DNA of 64,000 nt from Bog-473 sp036268485 (GTDB lineage: Bacteria > Actinomycetota > Acidimicrobiia > Acidimicrobiales > RAAP-2): assembly GCA_036268485.1 (NCBI GenBank), contig DATAUC010000054.1:1-64000 (forward strand), given 5' to 3'. The position numbers were made by a program, and so were the translations under genes. Of the stretch, positions 25,623 through 34,138 are shown piece after piece; position 1 is the stretch's first letter, and each line of letters starts with the position of its first letter. Below the pieces are notes generated by a model. That model saw only the letters and a program-made list of their open reading frames with translations, was not told where the DNA came from and did not search any database.

Positions 25623-28600
25623 CGATCACGGCGTCGGCCATGAGCATGACGACGCCGACCCAGATGAAGTTGCCGGCGCCGACGAACGACCCGGCCCAGT
25701 TCGATCCCGGCAGGTAGTGGTGCATGGACTGTCCCACGATCACGTTGAGGCACCCGAGGACCACGAAGGCCACGCCCGCCGCCGTCACCAGGGCCCGCAG
25801 TCGGGGAAGGCGCAACCCGGCCGCCACGGCCAGCGCCACGATGAGGCCGACGTAGAGCGGCGTCACTGCGGCCGCCACCAGGCCGGTCAGCACGGCGGCA
25901 ACCAGGGTCCCGCCCAGCCCGGCCACCGGACGTCGTTCACCCCGCAGCACTGACAGCGTGGGTGGCGTCTGCACCAGCGCCGACTCGGATGCCTCATCAC
26001 TTTCCAACGGACCCGGCGGCGGTTCCCCGCGCAACCAGCGCGGCACGCGGGCCCGCAGGCGGGGGCGCCACCGTTCGGGCAGGCAGCCCAGCACCAGACA
26101 GAGCAGCAGCGTCACGCCCGACAGGCCCAGGGCCAGCCACACCTCACGTTGGGGCGTCCACGACAGCGACACGGTGAACGAGGTCGAGCCCAGCGCGCTC
26201 AGGTCGGCCTGGGTCACCGACCATCCGTTGGCGAAGGCGTCCACCAGCTGGGACTTGCCCAGTGTGACGGCATGCGAGCCGGCCGGTGCCCCCGGGCCCG
26301 GGGTGGCCTTGGCCACCCAGCCCGAGTTCACGCTCTGCCCCAGCACCAATTCGAACGGGGCACCGGCACCGGAGACCTTGGCGCTCTCCGCGTCAATGTG
26401 GTCGGCCGTCACCGTGACGGTCGGTGCCGGCCCGGGTTGGGTGGCCGTCTCCAGCGGCGTCCCGGCCGCCGTCGGGCTGGGGGTCGGCCCGGCCGTGCCG
26501 CCCGGACCCGAGTCCAGGACGAGCTGGTCGATGTTCCACCCGGTGACCGCCGTGTGGCCGACCGCCGTCTGCAGCACGTGGGTGCCGGCCGACAGCGTGA
26601 TGCCGTTGGCGTCGGGTCCGCAGGGCACCACCTGCACCTCGGTGTTGTCCAGCGCGTTGTTGACCGAACCCTCCACGGCCACGTCGATCTGTTGCCCGTC
26701 AATGGCCAGCAAGCCGCTGGTGCAGGTGCCCGGCAGCGTGGTGGGTGCGGGTGGCAGCTGCACGCCGGGCAGGCCGATCTCGGCGATGCCCAGCGGTAGG
26801 GCCAGTGGGCCGGCCGAGTAGTAGTTGGCCGCCTTTTCCTGGCGCACGCCGGTGAAGGTGATGACCACCTGGCGCCCGCTCACCGGGGCGAAGGTGATGG
26901 GCACGCTGGTGACCGCCCCGGCCACGCTGCTGTCGGCGATCGGTGGCAACGCCACCTTGCGGGTCTGCCCCCCGGCGGCCACCGTCAACGAGGTGGGTAC
27001 CGAATGGCGCCCGTCGGCCACGACCTGGAGGGTCAGGTGGCTGAGCGTCTCATTGCTGGGCAGGTTGTAGGTCAGCGACGAACCCACCAGCGCGGCCGAG
27101 CCCAGCCCGGGCTGCCAGGCCGTGGCTGGGTTGGCGTCCAGCGTGGTCGAGGCGGTGGCCCGCAGGTCGCCGGGCAGGCGGCCCGAGGCGTAGGAGGTGA
27201 TGCCGTCCGTGGCCTGACCCACCAGGTCGTTGATCTCGTCGTCGGGCAGCAGGGCCGACAGGCTGGCGCTGCCCGAGAGGGTGAAGGTGCGCGCCGTCGG
27301 CAAGGTGAACTGGCGGGTGATCGTCGTCTCGGGGTCGGTGCGGGGCGGGAAGGGCGAGGTGCGCACCCGGGTCATGACCAGGGTCAGCCGGTTGGTGGCC
27401 GAGGCGGCGCCCAGCGAGGACAGCAGATCGGTCGGCATGGCCAACACCTCGCGCACCTGGGTGCCCGGGATCTCCACTTCGGAGAATCCGACGGCCGAGG
27501 CCGTGAGCGGGGGCGCCGTGTCGTTGGTGGTGGACTCAATGGTCAGGCGCAGGGTGTGAAAGCTGCGCTGGGGGAACTTCAGGATCTGTCCGGCCGGGCC
27601 GTGGGACTTGGTACCCAGGGTGTAGGTGATGGGATCCTTGCCGTCGAAGGTGGCATTCACCTTCTTGACCCAGCGGGAACGGTCGCCCTTCTGCGGTTGC
27701 ACCAGCGTGATGTGGTCCGTGGTCACCGGCTTGGAGAAGCTCGACTGCCACCATTCCCCGGCCGGGTCGGGTACGAAGGTGCCGGTGATCCAGGCCGTAT
27801 CGAGGTTGGCGTCTATGCCGGAATAGGCCCGGTCTTCGGGCGTGTACGACACCGAATTGCCGTAGCTGCTCGATGTCACGCTGACCGCGCCCACATAGGC
27901 CGCCGTGGTCTTGGCCGAGGTAGGCGCGCCGGGGAACAGCTCAATGGGGCTGTCACTCTGGTCGCTCTTGGCCGGATCCTCACTCGGCGTCTCGGTGGCT
28001 CCGGCGTTGGCGCTGAGGGTGTCCCAGCGGAAGGCCTGTTTGCGGTTGGTGTCGGTCACCACCAGCTGGGCCCCACTCGAAGCCAGCGAGTGGATGCGCG
28101 CCGAGTCGGTGGCCAAGGTGCCCGAGTAGTAGATGGCACTGTCGGTGTTGAGCAGCCCCAGACCGGCCAGGTTGTCCACCCCGGTGGCGTCGCCCGAGAG
28201 CAGGATGGACCCGGTGTTCGACTCGGCCCGCAAGATGGGCCGGGGCTTCTTGACGGTGTAGGTCAGCAACGGCGTGGGCCAGCCCAGGTCATTGGGGGCG
28301 GCCAGGTCCTGCTCGTTGAGGGTCGAGTCGGTCGAAACGTTGGGCTGGCTGGACCCGAAGGTCTGCGGGTCGCTCAGCCCCAACGGCGTCAGCAGCAAGC
28401 CGAGAGCCAGCAATTGGGGCTGGGGGATGCCGAAGTGCTCGTAGCGCTGGTCGAACTCCACCATGACGTCGCCCGCACTCAAGAGGCGGGCCATGGGGGC
28501 CAGCGCGTTGAAGTTGGCCGTGTCCTCTTGTATGGGGTCGTCCATGGCGTAGAGGGTGTCCGCCGTGGCGATGGAGCCCATGATCTGCTGCTCCCGGGTG

Positions 28601-30144
28601 ACGAAGTCCCGGTTCAAGAACGCAGGCTGGGGCGTGTCGATGGTGTCGCCCCATCGGTAGGACGCGAAGTCGTTGCCGGGAATGGCCAGCACCCGGGTGC
28701 TCTTGTGGGTGGCGTTGAGGTGGTTGATGGCGGCCTGCTGGTAGCCGGGCAGCGACGCCGGCTGGGTGAAGTTGTTGGCGATGGTGTCCCCGTTGAAGAG
28801 CGACGGGTTGTTGGCGATGACCAGGGCGCCGATTACCAGTGCCGTGACCAGGCCCGTCCTCGATACCCGGTTCCACAACGCCGTGATGCCGCTGCCCAGC
28901 AGCATGGCCAGCCCCAGCAGCACCACCGGGGTGGCCCGGTCCGTCGAACGCAGGGCCAGGCCGGCCGTGGTGTCGGTCATGAAGGCCTTGAGCACGCCCC
29001 CGATGGCCGTCGGGTGGGTGAAGGGGAACGGCCCGACCGAGAGGATCATGCCGACGACGACCAGCATGATGAAGTAGGACCGCTCCCGCCAACGGGTCAG
29101 CGCGGCCGCCACCACCGCAAACACCGGCACGGCGTAGGACGTGACCAGGAGCCCGATGTCCTGGGTGAAGCGGACGGCCGCTTTCGTCCAGGCCCCCAGA
29201 TGGTCTGAGCCGTAGAAGTACCAGTACCCCAGGCCCCGGATGACCTCGCTGGGATTGGAGGTGGCCGAGGTGGACGGCACCGTCTCGGTGTATTTGAGGA
29301 CGTTGACCCCGAAGCCGGCCTCGACGGCCAGACCGGCGATCCACCACAGGCACATGAAGAGCGAGAGCACGCCCATGCGCAGCGCCGTCAACAAGGCGTG
29401 GCGCCACGTCGTCTCGCGCAGGACGAGCACGGAGTAGAGGATCCACAGGATGGGAGCGATCCCTACATAGATGATGGCCGTGGCGTTGATCCCACTGACC
29501 AGCGCCACCACGATGGCGAACAAGGCCGGCATGCGCCAGCCGCCCCGCCGCAGCGCCAGCATCGTCAGGGCCACCATGAAGGGCAGGCCGGCCCAGGGGA
29601 GCAGGATGACCGAGATGCGGCCGGCGTACTGCAAGAAGTACGGCGAGAGCATGTAGGCCAAAGCGGCCACGATCGGGCCCGGCCCCCGCAGCTTCATCGT
29701 CTTGCTCAGGTACAAAATGCCGTACCCGGCGCAGAAGAGGATGGAGCCCAACCACAGGCGCTGGGCTACCCAGGTCGGCACGTGCAGGAAGGCCAGGATC
29801 CCGTAGAAGGGACCCATGGGCAGCAGGTAGCCGATGTACTGGTGGTTGACCGTGCCCAGGCCGACGGTGGGATTCCACAAGAAGGCGACCTGGCTCAGGA
29901 ACTTGCCCGGGTCCAGATACAGATAGGTCTTGGTGTCGGGAGTGACCACGCCGGGCCGGACGAGCAGCAGCGGGATGTAGGCCAGCAGGGCCAGGAGGAC
30001 GCCGCCACCCACCCGCCAGCCGCGGTCCCCGTCCCCGTCGCGATCACGGACCCGCACCGGGGCGGCGCGGCGACCGCCAGCACGGGTGCTCACCGGGGCA
30101 GCGTGGCGACCCCGCGGGGTGCTGGCGGTGAGAGGGGTGGTCAT
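25555..30144 (-). CDS. AftD-like alpha-(1,3)-arabinofuranosyltransferase
   Basis: This giant membrane protein (1529 residues) has the layout of mycobacterial AftD (DUF3367, GT-C). An N-terminal GT-C block of about 11 TM helices holds the acidic first loop VVTPDTKTYLYLDPGKF and the conserved NPTVGLGTVNHQYIGYLLPM. Then come about 800 outer residues with discoidin/F5-8C-like carbohydrate-binding modules, and four C-terminal TM helices. AftD adds arabinofuranose branches to arabinogalactan and lipoarabinomannan using decaprenyl-phosphate-arabinose. Family assignment is strong. Whether this organism makes an arabinan is unknown, so the sugar is inference. The ATG at 30144 is used; longer readings cross the divergent promoter. 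Confidence 0.82.
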   Translation of the reverse strand: MTTPLTASTPRGRHAAPVSTRAGGRRAAPVRVRDRDGDGDRGWRVGGGVLLALLAYIPLLLVRPGVVTPDTKTYLYLDPGKFLSQVAFLWNPTVGLGTVNHQYIGYLLPMGPFYGILAFLHVPTWVAQRLWLGSILFCAGYGILYLSKTMKLRGPGPIVAALAYMLSPYFLQYAGRISVILLPWAGLPFMVALTMLALRRGGWRMPALFAIVVALVSGINATAIIYVGIAPILWILYSVLVLRETTWRHALLTALRMGVLSLFMCLWWIAGLAVEAGFGVNVLKYTETVPSTSATSNPSEVIRGLGYWYFYGSDHLGAWTKAAVRFTQDIGLLVTSYAVPVFAVVAAALTRWRERSYFIMLVVVGMILSVGPFPFTHPTAIGGVLKAFMTDTTAGLALRSTDRATPVVLLGLAMLLGSGITALWNRVSRTGLVTALVIGALVIANNPSLFNGDTIANNFTQPASLPGYQQAAINHLNATHKSTRVLAIPGNDFASYRWGDTIDTPQPAFLNRDFVTREQQIMGSIATADTLYAMDDPIQEDTANFNALAPMARLLSAGDVMVEFDQRYEHFGIPQPQLLALGLLLTPLGLSDPQTFGSSQPNVSTDSTLNEQDLAAPNDLGWPTPLLTYTVKKPRPILRAESNTGSILLSGDATGVDNLAGLGLLNTDSAIYYSGTLATDSARIHSLASSGAQLVVTDTNRKQAFRWDTLSANAGATETPSEDPAKSDQSDSPIELFPGAPTSAKTTAAYVGAVSVTSSSYGNSVSYTPEDRAYSGIDANLDTAWITGTFVPDPAGEWWQSSFSKPVTTDHITLVQPQKGDRSRWVKKVNATFDGKDPITYTLGTKSHGPAGQILKFPQRSFHTLRLTIESTTNDTAPPLTASAVGFSEVEIPGTQVREVLAMPTDLLSSLGAASATNRLTLVMTRVRTSPFPPRTDPETTITRQFTLPTARTFTLSGSASLSALLPDDEINDLVGQATDGITSYASGRLPGDLRATASTTLDANPATAWQPGLGSAALVGSSLTYNLPSNETLSHLTLQVVADGRHSVPTSLTVAAGGQTRKVALPPIADSSVAGAVTSVPITFAPVSGRQVVITFTGVRQEKAANYYSAGPLALPLGIAEIGLPGVQLPPAPTTLPGTCTSGLLAIDGQQIDVAVEGSVNNALDNTEVQVVPCGPDANGITLSAGTHVLQTAVGHTAVTGWNIDQLVLDSGPGGTAGPTPSPTAAGTPLETATQPGPAPTVTVTADHIDAESAKVSGAGAPFELVLGQSVNSGWVAKATPGPGAPAGSHAVTLGKSQLVDAFANGWSVTQADLSALGSTSFTVSLSWTPQREVWLALGLSGVTLLLCLVLGCLPERWRPRLRARVPRWLRGEPPPGPLESDEASESALVQTPPTLSVLRGERRPVAGLGGTLVAAVLTGLVAAAVTPLYVGLIVALAVAAGLRLPRLRALVTAAGVAFVVLGCLNVIVGQSMHHYLPGSNWAGSFVGAGNFIWVGVVMLMADAVIVSVGGRPLRPAPPANGEPSPPR

Positions 30145-30170
30145 GGAGGAGCGGCCAATTGAAGCCCCGG

Positions 30171-30177
30171 TAGTGTA
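30171..30177. promoter_or_regulatory. Overlapping divergent -10 boxes
   Basis: TAGTGTA can serve as a plus-strand -10 (TAGTGT, for the methyltransferase at 30220) and a minus-strand -10 (TACACT, for the AftD-like gene starting at 30144). If both are used, the two promoters exclude each other. Confidence 0.3.
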
Positions 30178-30219
30178 AGCACGCCGCGCCGCCCGGGTGC
30201 GGCATACGAAGGGAGCAGC

Positions 30220-31047
30220 GTGCCCAGCAGCACCAAGAGCAGGTTGACCGGTGAGCGACCCCAGCAGGGTGTGACGCCCGACTCCCTCTTGGCCTTGCAC
30301 GAGGCGGGCTACCGGGCCGTGCTCGATCACATCGGCAACGGTCGCATCCTCGATGTCGGCTGCGGCCAGGGCTTCGAGTCCGCCCGCTTCCTGTCTCCCG
30401 ACCGCCATGTGGTCGGGGCCGACTATTCCTCCGAAGCCACTTCGGCGGCGGCCTCCCGCTATGCCTCCGACGGCCTCCTGGTGGCCCAGATGAACGCCCT
30501 CGACCTCGGTTTCGCCGCGCGCTCCTTCGACGGCGCCTGCTCATCCCACCTGATCGAGCACTTCACCGATCCCGAGCCCCATGTGGCCGAACTGGCCCGG
30601 GTCATCAAAGAGGACGGCGTGGTCTGCATTCTCACGCCCAACGAGCCGGCCGACTTCGAGAACCCGTTCCACCTCCACCTCTTCGACCGCCACGAGCTGC
30701 GTTCCATGCTCGAGCGCCACTTCGACGACGTCTGGCTGGCCGGCGTGGACGCCGCCCCCCACGTCAAGGCCGATTTCGCCGCCCGCCGCATCAAGGGCAA
30801 GAAGATGCTGCGTTTCGACGTCTTCGATCTGCGCCACAAGATGCCGCACCGCTGGTACGTCTGGATGTACACCCGCCTCCTGCCGATGGCCTACAAGTTG
30901 GTGGCCCGCGGCGACGCCGGGGGACTGACCGGCATCACGGCCGACGACTGGTTCGTCACCGAGGCGCTGGACGACACCACCCTGGTCCTCTTCGCGGTGG
31001 CCAAGAAGCCCAAGGCCGCCCCAGCGGCCACGCGCGCCGCCGCCTGA
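30220..31047 (+). CDS. Class I SAM-dependent methyltransferase
   Basis: This 275-residue methyltransferase has motif I ILDVGCGQGFES (SAM-binding glycine loop), motif II VVGADYSSE and a post-II segment SSHLIEHFTDPE. The type-11 fold and the C-terminal half with RWYVWMYTRLLP suggest a glycan or lipid O-methyltransferase. Start is GTG 30220 with GGGAG upstream. It is divergent from the AftD-like gene and its stop overlaps the coaE start by one base. Methylation of a sugar in the polymer is a reasonable guess. Confidence 0.85.
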   Translation: MPSSTKSRLTGERPQQGVTPDSLLALHEAGYRAVLDHIGNGRILDVGCGQGFESARFLSPDRHVVGADYSSEATSAAASRYASDGLLVAQMNALDLGFAARSFDGACSSHLIEHFTDPEPHVAELARVIKEDGVVCILTPNEPADFENPFHLHLFDRHELRSMLERHFDDVWLAGVDAAPHVKADFAARRIKGKKMLRFDVFDLRHKMPHRWYVWMYTRLLPMAYKLVARGDAGGLTGITADDWFVTEALDDTTLVLFAVAKKPKAAPAATRAAA

Positions 31048-31661
31048 TGCTGGCCGTCGGCCTGACCGGAGGCATCGGCTCGGGCAAGTCGGCTGTGGCT
31101 GACCTGCTGGTCGAGCGGGGGGCCGTCCTCATAGATGCTGACCAGGTCGCCCGCGACGTCGTGGCCCCTGGCGGTCCGGCTTACCAACCCCTGATCGACA
31201 AGTTCGGCACCGGCATTGTGGCTGCCGATGGCACTATCGATCGCCCCGCCCTGGCCGCCGTGGCCTTCGCTGACGAGGCCACCCGCCTCGAGCTCAACGC
31301 CATCACCCACCCGGCCATCGGCATCGCCATGATCCAGGCCCGGGACGCCCTGGCCGACACGGACAAGATCGTGGTGCTGGCCATCCCCCTCCTCACGGCC
31401 CTGCACCGCGAGACGGTCAAGCTCCACAAGGTGGTGGTGGTCGACTGCCCGACCGACATCGCGCTGGAGCGCCTGCTGTCCCAGCGGGGCTTCGACCGGG
31501 CCGACGCCGAGGCCCGCATCCGCTCGCAGATCTCGCGGGAGGAACGGGTCAAGGAAGCCGACTACGTCCTCGACAACTCGGGCGACCGGGCCAACCTCGA
31601 GGCCGAGGTGGCCAAGCTCTGGGACTGGCTGACCACGCCCGAACCCGCCGCAATCACCTAG
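31047..31661 (+). CDS. coaE: Dephospho-CoA kinase
   Basis: This enzyme phosphorylates dephospho-CoA at the 3' hydroxyl, the last step of coenzyme A synthesis. The 204-residue protein has the P-loop GGIGSGKSAV at residues 9-18, IDADQVARDVV (substrate-binding Asp), the THP segment (NAITHPAIG) and the lid with RLLSQRGFDRADAEARIRSQ. Length is near the usual 200 of stand-alone CoaE. In many actinobacteria coaE sits between rpsA and uvrB, as here once the accessory blocks are ignored. Confidence 0.96.
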   Translation: MLAVGLTGGIGSGKSAVADLLVERGAVLIDADQVARDVVAPGGPAYQPLIDKFGTGIVAADGTIDRPALAAVAFADEATRLELNAITHPAIGIAMIQARDALADTDKIVVLAIPLLTALHRETVKLHKVVVVDCPTDIALERLLSQRGFDRADAEARIRSQISREERVKEADYVLDNSGDRANLEAEVAKLWDWLTTPEPAAIT

Positions 31662-31761
31662 CCCCATGGACACGAACGGCCCGAATGTCGCCTGGCGGCG
31701 CTCCTGCTCCACTAGCGTTCGTCGCCTGGGCGAGGTGCCCACTGGTGAAGGGGAGAACTAC

Positions 31762-33999
31762 GTGAACGTTTCTTCGCAGTTGGCCCGTCGGGGAGTCCTG
31801 GCACTCCTGGCGACCGTGACATCGGTGGGCGGCCTGGTGGCCTTCGCCGGAGCAGCCGGTGCCGACGTCAGCACCGACACCGTGGCGCTGGCCGGAACGG
31901 CCACCCCAGTCCTCGGTGGCGTAGCCGGGCAGCCCGTGTCGGGCTGGACCATCACCATGCCCAACACCTTCACCACGGGCGACGTCTTCGCCTTCGTGGT
32001 CAACCCCAATGGGGCGACGGCTGCCTCACTGGATTGCGCCGACGCCAACTACGTGGCCTTCTCCGGCATTCCCACCGTGTCAGTCTCGGGTGGCCCGGCC
32101 CTGGGCGGCACGAAGCCGACCATCACGGCGGCCATCAGCCCCGAACCCGGCACCCCGAGTGCCTGCTCGACCGTCGACAATCTGCTTTCCCTCACGCTGA
32201 CCAATACCTCCAAGGCCCCATTGCTCCCACTGGGCTCCTCCACTTTCACCGTGTCAGTCTCCGGCGTGAAGTACGACGTCGGGGCCGGTGCCACCCAGGG
32301 TGCGGTCTCCATGGCTGACTCCGTGTATCAAAACGCCGGCGGCAAGGTCACCGCCGCCCCCACCTTGGTGCCGTCCAACGCCACCGTGAAGGAAATCGGC
32401 GTGACCGCCAACAACCCGCCCATCGGGTTGGCCTTCGGCTCGGTCACCAACAAGGCCATCAGCCCGATCACCTTCGCTGAGCCCTCCTCGGCCACCGTGC
32501 CGGCCGGCTTCGTGTGCGTGAGCCTCGTCCCGGCCACCATGGCCGCCAACAGCGCCGTGTTCCACCCATCCGATGCGCCGACCGTCACCGCTACGGGCGG
32601 TGGCGCCGTCGTGGCGAGCGCCGTGACCCACCCGTCGCCCAACACGCTGGCCTTCAGCGTGACCACCGCGTCGAGCACTGGGCCGGCCATCTACACGCTG
32701 GGCAACCTGTTCGTTGATGGCGGCGCCCAACTCGGACCCGAAGGCATCACAGTCACGACCGGGTCCAGCGCCACCTGCACCGGTGGCAACACCATCGACA
32801 CCTTCGGCGTGCGGGCCTTCTCGGTCATCTTCGAATCCCGGACCTCGGGCGCTGACGCCGATACCACGGCGGCGGCCGAGATGGCCTCGATCTTCCCACC
32901 GACCGGCGCCAACCCTGTGTGCCCGGCCAGCAAGACAGTCGTCCTGGCCACCGACGCCAGCTTCCCCGACGCTCTGTCGGCCAGTTACCTGGCCGGTCAG
33001 ATCGGCAGCAGCATCCTGCTGACGCCCACCGCCTCGCTCTCCGCGATCACGCAGAACGTCATCGGCGTGGAAGGCATCACCAAGGTCGATGTGGTCGGCG
33101 GTCCTGACTCGGTCAGTCAGAACGTCATCAACCAACTCAAGGCCCTCCCGGCCTTCGTCTGTGGTGGCTCCGCTGCCGTGACGCCGGCTCAGAACGTCTC
33201 TGTCCAAGTGCTGGCCGGTGACACCGAGTACGACACCTCGGCCGTGATTGCCCAAGTGCTCACGAATGCCAACGTGGGCACGGCCGCCTTCCCAGGCGCC
33301 TACGGGCACTACGACGACACCAGCAGCGCCTCTTCGCCTAGCGGCCCCACCACCAAGGCCTCGACGGCCATCGTGGCCACCGGCACCACGTTCTCCGATG
33401 CTGAAGCTGCCGGCGTCATGGGGTACGACGAGCACTTCCCGGTCATCCTGACCACATCGAACACGCTGTCGCCTCAGGCCCAGACGGCGCTGCAGAACGA
33501 GGCCATCAAGCAGGTCATCGTCGTCGGTGGCTCGCAGTCCGTCTCCAACGCTGCGGTGTCACAAATTCAAGGCCTTGGCATTGCAGTGCTCCGCATCGCC
33601 GGCTTGGACTTCACGGACACCGCCGCTCAAATCGCCCGCTTCGAGCTCACCGGTGCAAGTAACAGTGCCGGCGTCGGCGGTCTGGGCTGGGACCTCAACG
33701 CAGGTAACGGGAACGAAATCACCATCGCCAACGGCACCGGATTCCCAGACGCCTTGGCCGGATCGGCCTTCGCCGCCCTGGCCGCCGGTGCGGGTCACCC
33801 GCAGCCGATCTTGCTCACGGCGGACCCCAATGACCTCGGACTGCCCCTCACTGGGCTGCTCGCTGCCGGCGGTAGCTCCTTCGGAATTGCCGACGATGGA
33901 TTCAACTCCCGCATCTTTGTTGTCAACGTCTTGGGCGGTACCCAGTCGGTTTCGGACAACACTGTGACGGAAGCTTTGAACGAAATATCGCTCGGCTAG
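31762..33999 (+). CDS. CWB2 cell-wall-binding surface protein (paralogue 1)
   Basis: This 745-residue secreted protein has a signal peptide (residues 1 to about 35, ending near GAAGADVS). An N-terminal Ala/Thr/Val-rich beta domain of about 340 residues follows, then about three CWB2 (Pfam PF04122) repeats. The repeats are marked by ASFPDALSASYLAGQ, SSILLTPTASLS, VDVVGGPDSVS and VIVVGGSQSVS. CWB2 domains anchor S-layer and surface proteins to anionic wall polymers in Clostridioides. The start is GTG 31762 with GGGGAG upstream. The next gene is a full-length paralogue. A surface-layer role is likely. Confidence 0.85.
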   Translation: MNVSSQLARRGVLALLATVTSVGGLVAFAGAAGADVSTDTVALAGTATPVLGGVAGQPVSGWTITMPNTFTTGDVFAFVVNPNGATAASLDCADANYVAFSGIPTVSVSGGPALGGTKPTITAAISPEPGTPSACSTVDNLLSLTLTNTSKAPLLPLGSSTFTVSVSGVKYDVGAGATQGAVSMADSVYQNAGGKVTAAPTLVPSNATVKEIGVTANNPPIGLAFGSVTNKAISPITFAEPSSATVPAGFVCVSLVPATMAANSAVFHPSDAPTVTATGGGAVVASAVTHPSPNTLAFSVTTASSTGPAIYTLGNLFVDGGAQLGPEGITVTTGSSATCTGGNTIDTFGVRAFSVIFESRTSGADADTTAAAEMASIFPPTGANPVCPASKTVVLATDASFPDALSASYLAGQIGSSILLTPTASLSAITQNVIGVEGITKVDVVGGPDSVSQNVINQLKALPAFVCGGSAAVTPAQNVSVQVLAGDTEYDTSAVIAQVLTNANVGTAAFPGAYGHYDDTSSASSPSGPTTKASTAIVATGTTFSDAEAAGVMGYDEHFPVILTTSNTLSPQAQTALQNEAIKQVIVVGGSQSVSNAAVSQIQGLGIAVLRIAGLDFTDTAAQIARFELTGASNSAGVGGLGWDLNAGNGNEITIANGTGFPDALAGSAFAALAAGAGHPQPILLTADPNDLGLPLTGLLAAGGSSFGIADDGFNSRIFVVNVLGGTQSVSDNTVTEALNEISLG

Positions 34000-34016
34000 G
34001 CACAAACCCCAGGCCA

Positions 34017-34031
34017 GGCCTCTAAGAGGCC
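34017..34031 (+). terminator. Weak hairpin after the first CWB2 gene
   Basis: GGCCTC-TAA-GAGGCC is a perfect 6-pair stem with a 3-base loop, 17 bases after the stop, followed by an A/T-rich stretch. It could partly separate transcription of the two paralogues. Confidence 0.4.
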
Positions 34032-34052
34032 GATAAGAATTTGTTTCGTGAC

Positions 34053-34119
34053 GGTTACAAAACGCCACATAGGGGTATCTTGAATACACAACTACTAGTG
34101 CCTGGCCCGCGGGCCCAGG
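34053..34119 (+). promoter_or_regulatory. Promoter and leader hairpin of the second CWB2 gene
   Basis: GGTTAC (34053-34058) and TATCTT (34076-34081) are spaced by 17 bases and could be -35 and -10 boxes. The leader would then contain the GC-rich hairpin CCTGGCCCGCGGGCCCAGG (34101-34119, one bulged C). The ribosome-binding site GAAGGGGG and the ATG at 34139 follow. A stable hairpin just upstream of the ribosome site may stabilise the mRNA or tune translation of an abundant surface protein. Confidence 0.35.
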
Positions 34120-34138
34120 TCCCAATTGAAGGGGGAAC

